From a virus: a stretch of 22,318 nucleotides of DNA. The position numbers and the translations under genes were made by a program. Below the pieces are notes generated by a model. It saw only the letters and a list, made by a program, of their open reading frames with translations. It was not told the DNA's origin and did not search any database. Where the stretch lies: positions 1 to 22,318 of IMG/VR virus record IMGVR_UViG_3300047284_000068; one strand, written 5' to 3'. Numbering within the stretch: the first letter of the stretch is position 1; every line of letters begins with the position of its first letter. Below, piece after piece: positions 16,752 through 22,318 of this stretch.

Positions 16752-17347
16752 AGTCTCGATAAGACCCAAGCGTCATCTGGAAGATCCTGCGGCGGCTGTT
16801 CAATGCCATCTGACTTGATTGCAGCCACAATCGCCTGCTTGTATTCATTCGCAGCTAGCTCCCGCTTGGTGTTTGATTGTGTCAAATCCTCGGCCATTTC
16901 CATTGCAAGCTTGCATGCAAACGCTTCAACAAAGGTGGCATCCCATTGGGTGGTGTCTTCAACCCGTGCGCAATAACGGATCTTCAGCGGCGCAGAAAGA
17001 TTCGTAAGAATTTTACGACCTTCGACAACGTATTCTGCAACGGATGAATTACGATAATCCTCAAGACTTGGACCTGGGTAGACATCATTGACTTGCAAGA
17101 GGCGAAGATAGTCCGAAGGTAGTTGGTATTCATAGTCGTACCCCCAAGCAGGCGTTGACTCTAGCGCGGCCAGGGAGGTGCGCCTGACAGAGAACGACCA
17201 GAGATGTGCGCGCAGTTCAGCGTCTCGCACGATGTCAAACATAGAGGCGACAGCACGGGCTTGCTTATTGTCGTCCCCAAAAGAAATAATCCGGGCTGCT
17301 CCCAGTTTGGTGAGTGCCCGGTTGGCAATCTCAACTTGTGATGCCAT
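16748..17347 (-). CDS. Tail tubular protein A / head-tail adaptor, T7 gp11-like
   Basis: This 199-residue protein matches the gp11-type adaptor that joins the portal to the tail nozzle. The N-terminus SQVEIANRALTKLGAARIIS followed by D--K-ARA-AS-FD--RDA-LR-H-WSF is the familiar signature of this family. PAWGYDYEYQLPSDYLRLLQV at about 65-86 and the later AFACKLAMEMAEDLTQS helix also fit. The length is close to T7 gp11 (196). The start has an AAGGGG ribosome binding site 6 bases upstream. The stop overlaps the next start as ATGA. In T7-like tails twelve copies form a ring below the portal. This role is taken from the family and not shown here. Confidence 0.9.
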   Translation of the reverse strand: MASQVEIANRALTKLGAARIISFGDDNKQARAVASMFDIVRDAELRAHLWSFSVRRTSLAALESTPAWGYDYEYQLPSDYLRLLQVNDVYPGPSLEDYRNSSVAEYVVEGRKILTNLSAPLKIRYCARVEDTTQWDATFVEAFACKLAMEMAEDLTQSNTKRELAANEYKQAIVAAIKSDGIEQPPQDLPDDAWVLSRL

Positions 17348-17358
17348 GACCTACCCCT

Positions 17359-17547
17359 TTAAGCAGGAGGCCACTGGTCAGCGAGAATATAGTTCTTGAT
17401 GTTCTCAAGAGCCTCGATGACTTCGTTGCGATTTGCGCCATCGGCCAGGTCAACTACAACCTCAACCGTTTTGCTGGTGCTGGACGAATTGTCAGTCACC
17501 GAATCGCTTTTGCCACCGCGTTCACATCCGTAATAGCGTGATGCCAT
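17359..17547 (-). CDS. Small protein after capsid block, function unknown
   Basis: This 62-residue protein begins MASRYYGCERGGKSDSVTD and ends KNYILADQWPPA. A serine- and threonine-rich stretch (residues 20-27) is followed by a predicted strand (KTVEVVVDLA) and a helix (NRNEVIEALENIKNYIL). It has a clear ribosome binding site (GGGAG, 7 bases before ATG) and lies 11 bases before the tail adaptor gene, so I consider it real. It is the first gene after the putative terminator that follows the capsid and cement genes. I do not recognise a family. A head-completion or decoration role would fit the position but is not supported by sequence. Confidence 0.7.
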   Translation of the reverse strand: MASRYYGCERGGKSDSVTDNSSSTSKTVEVVVDLADGANRNEVIEALENIKNYILADQWPPA

Positions 17548-17559
17548 TTTGATTCTCCC

Positions 17560-17587
17560 AAAAGAGACAGGGGGGCCGAAGCCCCCC
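17560..17587 (-). terminator. Putative intrinsic terminator after the capsid-cement genes
   Basis: On the minus strand GGGGGGC, loop TTCG, GCCCCCC forms a perfect seven-pair GC stem with a stable UUCG tetraloop (17587-17570). It is followed by TGTCTCTTTT, a pyrimidine tract that contains four consecutive T's. It lies 13 bases after the stop of the putative cement gene. The tract is imperfect, so partial read-through is likely, which would lower expression of tail genes relative to capsid genes. T7 has its terminator Tphi at the comparable place after gene 10. Confidence 0.7.
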
Positions 17588-17599
17588 GGTCGTTACTAC

Positions 17600-18025
17600 T
17601 TAAACACCAGAGAAGTAGAGATCCACAACGCAGGTTCCGCTCGAAGGCAGAGCAGCGGTTCCAACAGTCAGGATGACTTCTTCTTCAGCGGTCAGAGCGC
17701 TATCGTCAACAGCAGCCACATTACCGAACAGCGTAGGAGCAGCAGCGGTAAAGACGGCGGCAGTGCGATATTTGCCAGCAGCGCCAGAGATGCCGATGGC
17801 CACAGTGGCCGAGGCGCCAAGCGTAGCCGAGGCGTTGATCACGCCGTAGGCAAACACGGAGCCAGCAGGCACTTTAGCCAGGACAACGGTGTCACCGTCA
17901 GCCTGGGAAGCCAAGGTGATAGTGGCGCGATAGCGGCGCATACGGCCACCAACGACGTTGCCGTTAGCTTGCGTGGCGGGAGTCGAATACAGACCCGATA
18001 CTTCAGTTGCGTAGGTTTGAGCCAT
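17600..18025 (-). CDS. Putative capsid cement (decoration) protein, BPP-1 Bbp16-like
   Basis: This 141-residue protein directly follows the major capsid gene. It is rich in alanine, valine, glycine and threonine with no cysteine-rich or charged motif (MAQTYATEVSGLYSTP..., ATITLASQADGDTVVLAKVPAGSVFAYGVI), and it ends in the beta-type segment GTCVVDLYFSGV. This is typical of a compact beta-sandwich decoration protein. BPP-1 encodes a cement protein of about 140 residues next to its capsid protein, and relatives show the same arrangement. A near-perfect ribosome binding site (AAGGAGG, ending 8 bases before ATG, overlapping the capsid stop) suggests high output, as expected for a protein made in hundreds of copies. 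The start after a 13-base gap is secure. Assignment rests on size, composition and position. Confidence 0.72.
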   Translation of the reverse strand: MAQTYATEVSGLYSTPATQANGNVVGGRMRRYRATITLASQADGDTVVLAKVPAGSVFAYGVINASATLGASATVAIGISGAAGKYRTAAVFTAAAPTLFGNVAAVDDSALTAEEEVILTVGTAALPSSGTCVVDLYFSGV

Positions 18026-18033
18026 GATTCATT

Positions 18034-18040
18034 CCTCCTT
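18034..18040 (-). promoter_or_regulatory. Strong ribosome binding site of the putative cement gene
   Basis: AAGGAGG, nearly the full anti-16S complement, overlaps the last bases of the capsid TAA stop and lies 8 bases before ATG at 18025. It is the strongest such site in the window, in keeping with a high-copy capsid component. Confidence 0.85.
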
Positions 18041-18920
18041 ATTCAGCACACTTGATCTCAACAACCTTGCCCTCTTCGACGCGGGTAGCGCCAAAGGTGC
18101 CCTTGCAGTAGACCTGGGTTGCATAACCCTTGTCAGCACGCTCGGAGATCATGGTGTTGATATCGTTCCACATACCCAGATGCACGCCAGACTTAGCAAA
18201 GACTGGCACGCGACGATAGGACGAACCGTCCGTGTCGAGGCGCTCGCAATGGATGAAGTTAAAGCCCATAAATGCAGTGATACGACCGTCAACCAGCACG
18301 GGGCGGGTATTGTAGTCGAGGCTCACAGCTTGAGCTTCGTTCAGCAGATCATCATGCTGCTCGGCGGTGATGACAGCAAACAGTTGCTCGTTGTCAACAT
18401 CCACTTCGTTAGCCAGAAGGATCTTCTTAGCAGCGCGCAGCTTAGCGATGTTCAGACCGGTAGCAGAAGCGGCACCGGTGTCAACAGCGACTTGCTGGCC
18501 AGCTGGGAAGGTCGTGCTGGTCGAACCGTTTTCGCCGGTCTTGGAAGCACCGAAGAAAGCGTCGATGATCTCGTCGTCCATAGCGCGGCCCAGTGCCATG
18601 GCACCGTTCTGAGCGTAGGAAGACTGGGGATCGATCAGCATGCGCAGCTTGTCCTGGTCGTCGATCAGGTCAGCCCACTCGTAGTCAACGGGGTAAACCC
18701 AACGAGCATCAGCGGGAGTGCTGATGAGCGGGGTGTCGCCATGACGCTGAGTGCGTTTTTGAGCGTTAACAGCACCAATCTGCTCAACGGCTTTGGCGGC
18801 TTTACCGGTGTAAGAACCGACCGTCACAGCGTTGCGAAGCTTGGAACCCTTTTGCTGCAGAAGCAGCTGCACGTTCGTGCTGTACTGCTGTACAAAATGT
18901 GTAGATACATTGAAAGACAT
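18039..18920 (-). CDS. Major capsid protein (BPP-1-type, Phage_capsid_2-like)
   Basis: This 293-residue protein is the shell-forming subunit with an HK97-type fold. The N-terminus (SFNVSTHFVQQYSTNVQLLLQQKGSKL) is the usual start of this podoviral capsid family. The segment RHGDTPLISTPADARWVYPVDYEWADLIDDQDKLRMLIDP at about 79-118, followed by AQNGAMALGRAMDDEIIDAFFG, is its hallmark. HLGMWNDINTMISERADKGYATQVYCKGTFGATRVEEGKVVEI at the end fits the family C-terminus. GGAGGG lies 6 bases before ATG, a strong ribosome binding site. It follows the scaffold gene block and precedes the putative cement gene. It is shorter than BPP-1 MCP (about 331) but complete at both ends. No delta-domain or protease cleavage site is apparent. 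Confidence 0.92.
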   Translation of the reverse strand: MSFNVSTHFVQQYSTNVQLLLQQKGSKLRNAVTVGSYTGKAAKAVEQIGAVNAQKRTQRHGDTPLISTPADARWVYPVDYEWADLIDDQDKLRMLIDPQSSYAQNGAMALGRAMDDEIIDAFFGASKTGENGSTSTTFPAGQQVAVDTGAASATGLNIAKLRAAKKILLANEVDVDNEQLFAVITAEQHDDLLNEAQAVSLDYNTRPVLVDGRITAFMGFNFIHCERLDTDGSSYRRVPVFAKSGVHLGMWNDINTMISERADKGYATQVYCKGTFGATRVEEGKVVEIKCAE

Positions 18921-19020
18921 GATAGTCCCTCCACAAAAAGTTTAAAAAGTAAACAACCATTTGCGAAAGGCTTATCCAGAATCTGGGGCCATTCTTACCT
19001 GTAATGCCGGTATTGCGCCG
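18921..19020 (-). other. 100-base non-coding gap upstream of the capsid gene
   Basis: This is the longest gap between genes in the window. It is AT-rich near the capsid gene and holds the strong GGAGGG ribosome binding site (18932-18927). A weak AT hairpin (GTTTA, loop CTTTT, TAAAC; 18954-18940) followed by TTTTT lies just upstream, and an 11-base palindrome (CCAGA-A-TCTGG on the plus strand) covers 18976-18986. I cannot identify a convincing sigma70-type promoter, but the gap is the natural place for a capsid-specific promoter or RNA processing site. Confidence 0.45.
18927..18932 (-). promoter_or_regulatory. Strong ribosome binding site of the major capsid gene
   Basis: GGAGGG ends 6 bases before the ATG at 18920. 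Most other genes in the window rely on shorter SD sites or overlapping stop-start codons, so the capsid gene is set apart for high expression. Confidence 0.85.
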
Positions 19021-19215
19021 CTATTCTTTCTTAGCTGTCACCAGACCACTAGGCTTGTGGTTCTCTGGACCCCATGAGCGTTTAGGCTTTGCCTGGGATT
19101 CATTTACGACATACTGCTCGTAAACTTTTGCCACCGCCACAACATCCTCTGGGGTTTTGTCATGGCGATGGGCTAATTTTACGCACTCTAGCCTGATTTG
19201 CGCAATATCTATCAT
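19021..19215 (-). CDS. Small protein between scaffold and capsid, function unknown
   Basis: This 64-residue protein begins MIDIAQIRLECVKLAHRHD and is helical to about residue 37, then has a basic, proline-containing tail (QAKPKRSWGPENHKPSG). Its ATG overlaps the scaffold stop as ATGA, so it is translationally coupled to the scaffold gene. Similar short proteins with an initial helix are common in this slot of podoviruses, but I do not recognise a function. The basic tail could contact DNA or capsid, which is speculation. It ends with TAG, 100 bases before the capsid gene. Confidence 0.72.
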   Translation of the reverse strand: MIDIAQIRLECVKLAHRHDKTPEDVVAVAKVYEQYVVNESQAKPKRSWGPENHKPSGLVTAKKE

Positions 19216-19982
19216 GCAGGGAACCCGGCACGCATTAACCGTTCAAGCTCAGCTTTTGCGTCAGCATTTCCAGACAGATACTTTGCGGTCCACTCAGGGT
19301 CTGCCTTTAACTGTTGGATGCGCACGCGTGCTGCTTCTGGCGAGATACCAAACTTGGCAAAGAACTTGAGCATTTCAGCGGTGCCCAGGGCGCTCTCCAT
19401 CTTCTCGAGCATTGGTGCATCCACGCCAAACTGACGCGCAGCTCTACGGCCAGCCTCGATGTTGGCGTCATACTGTGGACCCCATTCCTTCTGCAGCTGC
19501 TCCATCTCCATCTCGGAGTTCATGGCCATACTGTTTGCTTGTGAGCTGCCCATCTCAGCCTGGGTGGCGTTCCACCACTCGGCTAGACCTTGAGCTTGTT
19601 TGGCAGACAGGCCCAGCTCATGGAACTTGCCAGCTGCCACCTTTGCAAATTCGCCAGTGTCACCATCGGGGATTGGTAGCTTGTACTCGTCTGCGGACTT
19701 GGGTCGACCGAGCCGGTCATACACTTTGCCCCACTCGTCGGCAGGAGCGTCGTCCTTTGGCAGAACCAGGCCGCGCCCAGCTTTGTCTGCGCCCAACAGC
19801 TTCTCGAGGTTGGAGTAACTGTTAATAGCGTCAACGGGGGACTGCCAACCCTTCGTTTCCACCAGACCGCGAACCTCTTCGGGATAAGCCCCGTACCATG
19901 CTTGCGATGAACCTTGGCCCTGACCTGGGGCCGCTTCGCCGCCAGGGTTGCCAGCATCAACTGACCCTTGCATTTCACTCAT
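19212..19982 (-). CDS. Capsid assembly scaffolding protein, T7 gp9 position
   Basis: This 256-residue protein sits between the portal and capsid genes, as T7 gene 9 does. After a glycine- and glutamine-rich N-terminus (GNPGGEAAPGQGQGSSQ) comes WYGAYPEEVRGLVETKGWQSPVDAINSYSNLEKLLGAD at about 29-66 and PKSADEYKLPIPDGD near 94-108. These are typical motifs of podoviral scaffold proteins of this class. The second half is a long charged helical region ending in AKAELERLMRAGFPA. Scaffold proteins of T7-like phages direct shell assembly and then leave the prohead. GAGGA lies about 5 bases before ATG. The gene overlaps the upstream one by 8 bases and the downstream one by 4 bases (ATGA). No serine protease motif is seen. 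Confidence 0.87.
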   Translation of the reverse strand: MSEMQGSVDAGNPGGEAAPGQGQGSSQAWYGAYPEEVRGLVETKGWQSPVDAINSYSNLEKLLGADKAGRGLVLPKDDAPADEWGKVYDRLGRPKSADEYKLPIPDGDTGEFAKVAAGKFHELGLSAKQAQGLAEWWNATQAEMGSSQANSMAMNSEMEMEQLQKEWGPQYDANIEAGRRAARQFGVDAPMLEKMESALGTAEMLKFFAKFGISPEAARVRIQQLKADPEWTAKYLSGNADAKAELERLMRAGFPA

Positions 19983-20268
19983 TTGTTTCCTCGTCTTGAG
20001 ATAGGTTGAACACTACTTTCTCATCTATGTGCAGATGAGCCATGATCCGCAGCCAGACTTCCCGCCTGCCTTCAGCCATAGCTGACGCAATTGGGTCGAC
20101 CGACCGCGAGACTGGGTTGATCACAGCTGTGCTAGCTGTGGCCCGGCAGAACTTTCTCAAGTCTGCCAAAACGATTTCGCCATCAGGTGACAGACCGCTC
20201 TCAGCGAGAAACAGTCTGCGGTAGGCGTAGCGGCGTTTGCGTATCTTTGCTAGTAGTTTTTCGATCAT
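19975..20268 (-). CDS. Bbp19-like phage protein
   Basis: This 97-residue protein lies between portal and scaffold genes. The sequence RRLFLAESGLSPDGEIVLADLRKFCRA at about 17-43, followed by DPIASAMAEGRREVWLRIMAHL at about 62-84, matches the conserved core of the Bbp19-like domain named after Bordetella phage BPP-1 (L-DL--FC then DP-A-A--EGRREV-LRI). The function of that family is unknown. The position suggests a small virion or assembly factor. ATG overlaps the portal stop as ATGA, and the stop overlaps the scaffold start by 8 bases, so all three are probably co-translated. I am confident of the family resemblance and make no claim on activity. Confidence 0.85.
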   Translation of the reverse strand: MIEKLLAKIRKRRYAYRRLFLAESGLSPDGEIVLADLRKFCRATASTAVINPVSRSVDPIASAMAEGRREVWLRIMAHLHIDEKVVFNLSQDEETNE

Positions 20269-21905
20269 GCGGCTGTGGGCAGAGCTGCCGGTACTTGACC
20301 CGCCAGGGCTTGAGTCTCGGCCAGGGCTTTAGCGCTGTTGGCCACAATCGGTGCGGCCTGCAGCAGCTGAGCTGCTTCTGCTTGTTGTTGTTGCTCCATC
20401 TCCATCTCTTCGATTTGTTCTTGGCTGCGCAGGACTTTCATCGGCACGCCGTTAATCTCTGCCAGCTCGCGTGCAATGGCCTTGGGATCAAAAATCATCA
20501 TGACGCCTGGGTCAAGCTGCGCCAGGGGCGTTACGGCCTCGAGGGTTCGTAGGATGGCAACGCCTTCTTCAGCTCGCTGTGCCCGGTTCAGTGGCGATAC
20601 ATACTCGACCTCAAACTCACCACCTACTTCACGCAAAGCTTCTGGCATTGGCGGCAGGACACCTGACTTGGCCAGGATGTCAATCTCACGCTCGATCATG
20701 GGTCCGAGCATCTCAGACTGTTGACGACCCATGGTTGGGGCTAGCAGAGCGCCTTTCTCTTGGGCGCGCAGCATGGCCTCAGTGGCCGTCATGTTGGGAG
20801 CTTCGACCAGGATCTGGAACAGCGTGATCAGGAATGCATCGTTAATAATCTTGCGACGCTGCTCCATCATCTCCATGCCAATGTCTACACGGGCACCGGT
20901 CTCGAGCGGACGCACCAGCTGCTCACCACGCTCGTTGACGCCGCCAAAGTTAAGGGCACCAGGTCGAGCGTTGAAAGCCTGCAGCACGCCGTCTTCCTGC
21001 AGCAGCAGCGGGGGATCGACAATCTTGTGAGCTGCACGCATAACAGTCTTGGACATCTCGTTGATCATCTTGATGTCAGGCAGCACAGTCATGGCCGGGG
21101 ACCGACCGTAAATCTCTTTGGGGCCAGTCACATAACGTGAGATGGCATACGGGAAGGAGTTAAAGCCACCTTCGCTCAGTACCTTGCGGCCCTCGATGTC
21201 GACGTAGTACGACATAAACTTCATGCCGCGATAGTCTTTGCGGCCAGGCACGATGTTTTCGTTGGGCTTGACGCAATGGATAAACTCGAACTTGGCCTCT
21301 GGATTCTTTTCCAGCATGGTCCGCATCTTCTCGGACAGGTTGTCCACGCCCCACTTCTGCGCAGCTTGGCGTGCAGTCAGCTCAAACTTGCGGTTGACCT
21401 TGTCGGCATGGTTCTCGGCAAAGTAAATCTCAGACAAGTGGATCGACTTGTAGCGAATGCCAATGCCTGGGATGTCTTCAATCTTCATGGCCGCTGAGCC
21501 GAATGCGCCCAGGCCACGGTAGTTCTCATGCACCTGGCTGGCAAAGTTAGCCGTCGGGCTGTAGCGAACCTGGAACAAGATGTCAGTTACCTGATCCAGA
21601 TAGGCCCGCACGCGGACATCTTCGTTTAGCTTGGAGTCACCAGTCTTGAGCCGATGCCAGCGCTGTGTGCGTGGCGTCAGCATGGATTCCATGGCAGCTG
21701 CGAAACGATCCAAGGCCAGGTTGGCCGTAGCATCAAACACTTTCTCGGTGCGCTTGTCACCGGGCACTTTGTCTGTAGCTGCGAACCAGTTCTGGCCTGG
21801 GATTACTCGTTCCGCAATCTCACGCCAATGCTCTTCCCATACCCCACGCTCAGACACCATCTGTTCGTGTTCTTTGATAATTTCATCAGCGCTGCGTTCT
21901 GCCAT
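20265..21905 (-). CDS. Portal protein (head-to-tail connector), T7 gp8-like
   Basis: This 546-residue protein forms the dodecameric portal vertex through which DNA enters and leaves the head. The N-terminus (MAERSADEIIKEHEQMVSERGVWEEHWREIAERVIPGQ) is typical of podoviral head-tail connecting proteins. FDATANLALDRFAAAMESMLTPRTQRWHRLKTGD at about 57-90 and the later VTGPKEIYGRSPAMTVLPDIKMINEMSKTV near 264-293 are strong family signatures. Length agrees with T7 gp8 (536). A glutamine-rich helical stretch near 500 (EEMEMEQQQQAEAAQLLQAA) forms the usual C-terminal crown-type tail. The start follows the 70-residue gene by two bases (TAATCATG) with no strong Shine-Dalgarno sequence, which suggests translational coupling. 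The terminase genes expected upstream are beyond the window. Confidence 0.94.
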   Translation of the reverse strand: MAERSADEIIKEHEQMVSERGVWEEHWREIAERVIPGQNWFAATDKVPGDKRTEKVFDATANLALDRFAAAMESMLTPRTQRWHRLKTGDSKLNEDVRVRAYLDQVTDILFQVRYSPTANFASQVHENYRGLGAFGSAAMKIEDIPGIGIRYKSIHLSEIYFAENHADKVNRKFELTARQAAQKWGVDNLSEKMRTMLEKNPEAKFEFIHCVKPNENIVPGRKDYRGMKFMSYYVDIEGRKVLSEGGFNSFPYAISRYVTGPKEIYGRSPAMTVLPDIKMINEMSKTVMRAAHKIVDPPLLLQEDGVLQAFNARPGALNFGGVNERGEQLVRPLETGARVDIGMEMMEQRRKIINDAFLITLFQILVEAPNMTATEAMLRAQEKGALLAPTMGRQQSEMLGPMIEREIDILAKSGVLPPMPEALREVGGEFEVEYVSPLNRAQRAEEGVAILRTLEAVTPLAQLDPGVMMIFDPKAIARELAEINGVPMKVLRSQEQIEEMEMEQQQQAEAAQLLQAAPIVANSAKALAETQALAGQVPAALPTAA

Positions 21906-21907
21906 GA

Positions 21908-22120
21908 TTAGCTACCCAGTAAAGTCTTGCTTCCAGTCTTAGCTTCGCCCATTGTCTCGCCAGCCAGCACGTTAGCAGCACGGCCAGCAGAGCGGCGCAT
22001 GTCTTGCTTTTGACGGGCTTGCACGTCAGCTCGAATGGTCGGAGCTGCAGGAGCCGCCGGAGGTGCCGGAGGCGGGGGAGGGGGAGAAGATTTACCACCA
22101 CCACCAAATAGTCCACCCAT
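21908..22120 (-). CDS. Small proline-rich protein preceding the portal gene
   Basis: This 70-residue protein begins MGGLFGGGGKSSPPPPPPAP, continues with an alanine-proline stretch, and ends with VQARQKQDMRRSAGRAANVLAGETMGEAKTGSKTLLGS. The glycine-rich start, polyproline tract and basic C-terminal part ending in LLG are shared by small proteins upstream of the portal in many podoviruses. The function is unknown. AGGAG lies about 5 bases before ATG within the end of the upstream gene, and the junction TAATCATG is the same as the one to the portal gene. Its C-terminal half resembles that of the upstream neighbour, so the two may be duplicates. Polyproline would slow translation and make it dependent on EF-P. 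Confidence 0.8.
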   Translation of the reverse strand: MGGLFGGGGKSSPPPPPPAPPAAPAAPTIRADVQARQKQDMRRSAGRAANVLAGETMGEAKTGSKTLLGS

Positions 22121-22122
22121 GA

Positions 22123-22317
22123 TTACTCTCCTAAAAGTTTACGGGTTGCGGTTTTGGGTTGCTCGCCTTCGGTAAGCAATCCCGATGTAAGAACGGTTGC
22201 GCCACGGCCTTTGCGACGAGCTGCAAGATCAGACGCCATGCGCGACTGTCGAGCTGCGTCAACGGTTGGTGGCGGTGGAGGCGGAGACGGTGGAGGCGGC
22301 GGGGCCGGAGCTTTAGA
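22123..22317 (-). CDS. Small proline-rich protein, paralogue-like, C-terminal fragment (cut by window edge)
   Basis: An open frame enters from the right edge and ends with TAA two bases before the next ATG. The 64 visible residues begin SKAPAPPPPPSPPPPPPTVD and end with RRKGRGATVLTSGLLTEGEQ followed by PKTATRKLLGE. The polyproline tract, the RQ-x-x-M segment and the GR-A-VL ... K-LLG ending parallel the 70-residue protein downstream. The true start lies outside the window, probably only a few codons upstream if the layout equals that of its neighbour. It is also related in style to small pre-portal proteins of podoviruses. No activity is known to me. Confidence 0.75.
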   Translation of the reverse strand, partial: SKAPAPPPPPSPPPPPPTVDAARQSRMASDLAARRKGRGATVLTSGLLTEGEQPKTATRKLLGE

Positions 22318-22318
22318 A

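Noticed and set aside
16752-16769. Upstream TTG start for the 195-residue protein
   Set aside because: It would overlap the tail adaptor gene by 22 bases. The ATG at 16751 gives the usual four-base ATGA overlap seen at other junctions.
18940-18954. AT hairpin followed by TTTTT before the capsid gene as a terminator
   Set aside because: The five-pair stem is almost entirely A-T and too weak to be an intrinsic terminator; it is described only within the gap entry.
18976-18986. Short palindrome CCAGA-A-TCTGG upstream of the capsid gene as an operator
   Set aside because: Eleven bases of dyad symmetry are too little to claim a regulator site, and no second copy or regulator gene is seen.
22256-22310. 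GGT/GGC-rich tract near the right edge as a non-coding simple repeat
   Set aside because: On the minus strand it is an in-frame proline tract of a small gene, matching the polyproline tract in the neighbouring gene.

Overview
This window is the structural (virion morphogenesis) block of a T7-like tailed phage, either a podovirus genome or a prophage. All genes read on the minus strand, so transcription runs from high to low coordinates. The gene order follows T7 closely: portal (T7 gp8 position), scaffold (gp9), major capsid (gp10), tail tube adaptor and nozzle (gp11 and gp12), a gp13-like protein, internal virion proteins (gp14, gp15 and gp16 positions) and a tail fibre with a T7 gp17-type N-terminus. 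Several proteins point to Bordetella phage BPP-1 relatives rather than to T7 itself: a Bbp19-like small protein after the portal, a capsid of the BPP-1 type, and a 141-residue protein directly after it that fits a cement protein. The host cannot be named. The moderate to high GC and family resemblances would fit a proteobacterium, and the C-terminus of the fibre recalls fibres of aquatic phages.

Layout from upstream (right) to downstream (left). 22317-21908: two small, apparently paralogous proline-rich genes, the first cut by the window edge. 21905-19021: portal, Bbp19-like protein, scaffold and a 64-residue protein, joined by 4-8 base overlaps or a 2-base gap. 18920-17600: capsid and putative cement gene, each with a strong ribosome binding site, behind the longest non-coding gap in the window (100 bases). 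17587-17560: a GC-rich UUCG hairpin that looks like an intrinsic terminator, placed much as T7 Tphi is placed after gene 10. 17547-13418: a 62-residue protein, tail tube protein A, a beta-rich 195-residue protein, tail tube protein B and a gp13-like protein. 13425-2129: internal virion proteins, ending in a giant polypeptide that is split by a frame change near position 5605. 2113-116: tail fibre with a long decapeptide repeat shaft. 115-1: start of another putative fibre or tip gene, cut by the window edge.

The most notable point is the giant ejection-type protein. Two open frames of 1861 and 1174 codons overlap by 82 bases, and the conserved family sequence passes smoothly from one to the other with a single -1 shift. 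This gives about 3009 residues if joined. The upstream part carries a HESGH zincin motif close to the break and a visibly AT-rich internal module. There is no integrase, lysis cassette, terminase, RNA gene, CRISPR array or insertion sequence in the window. No non-coding stretch exceeds about 100 bases.
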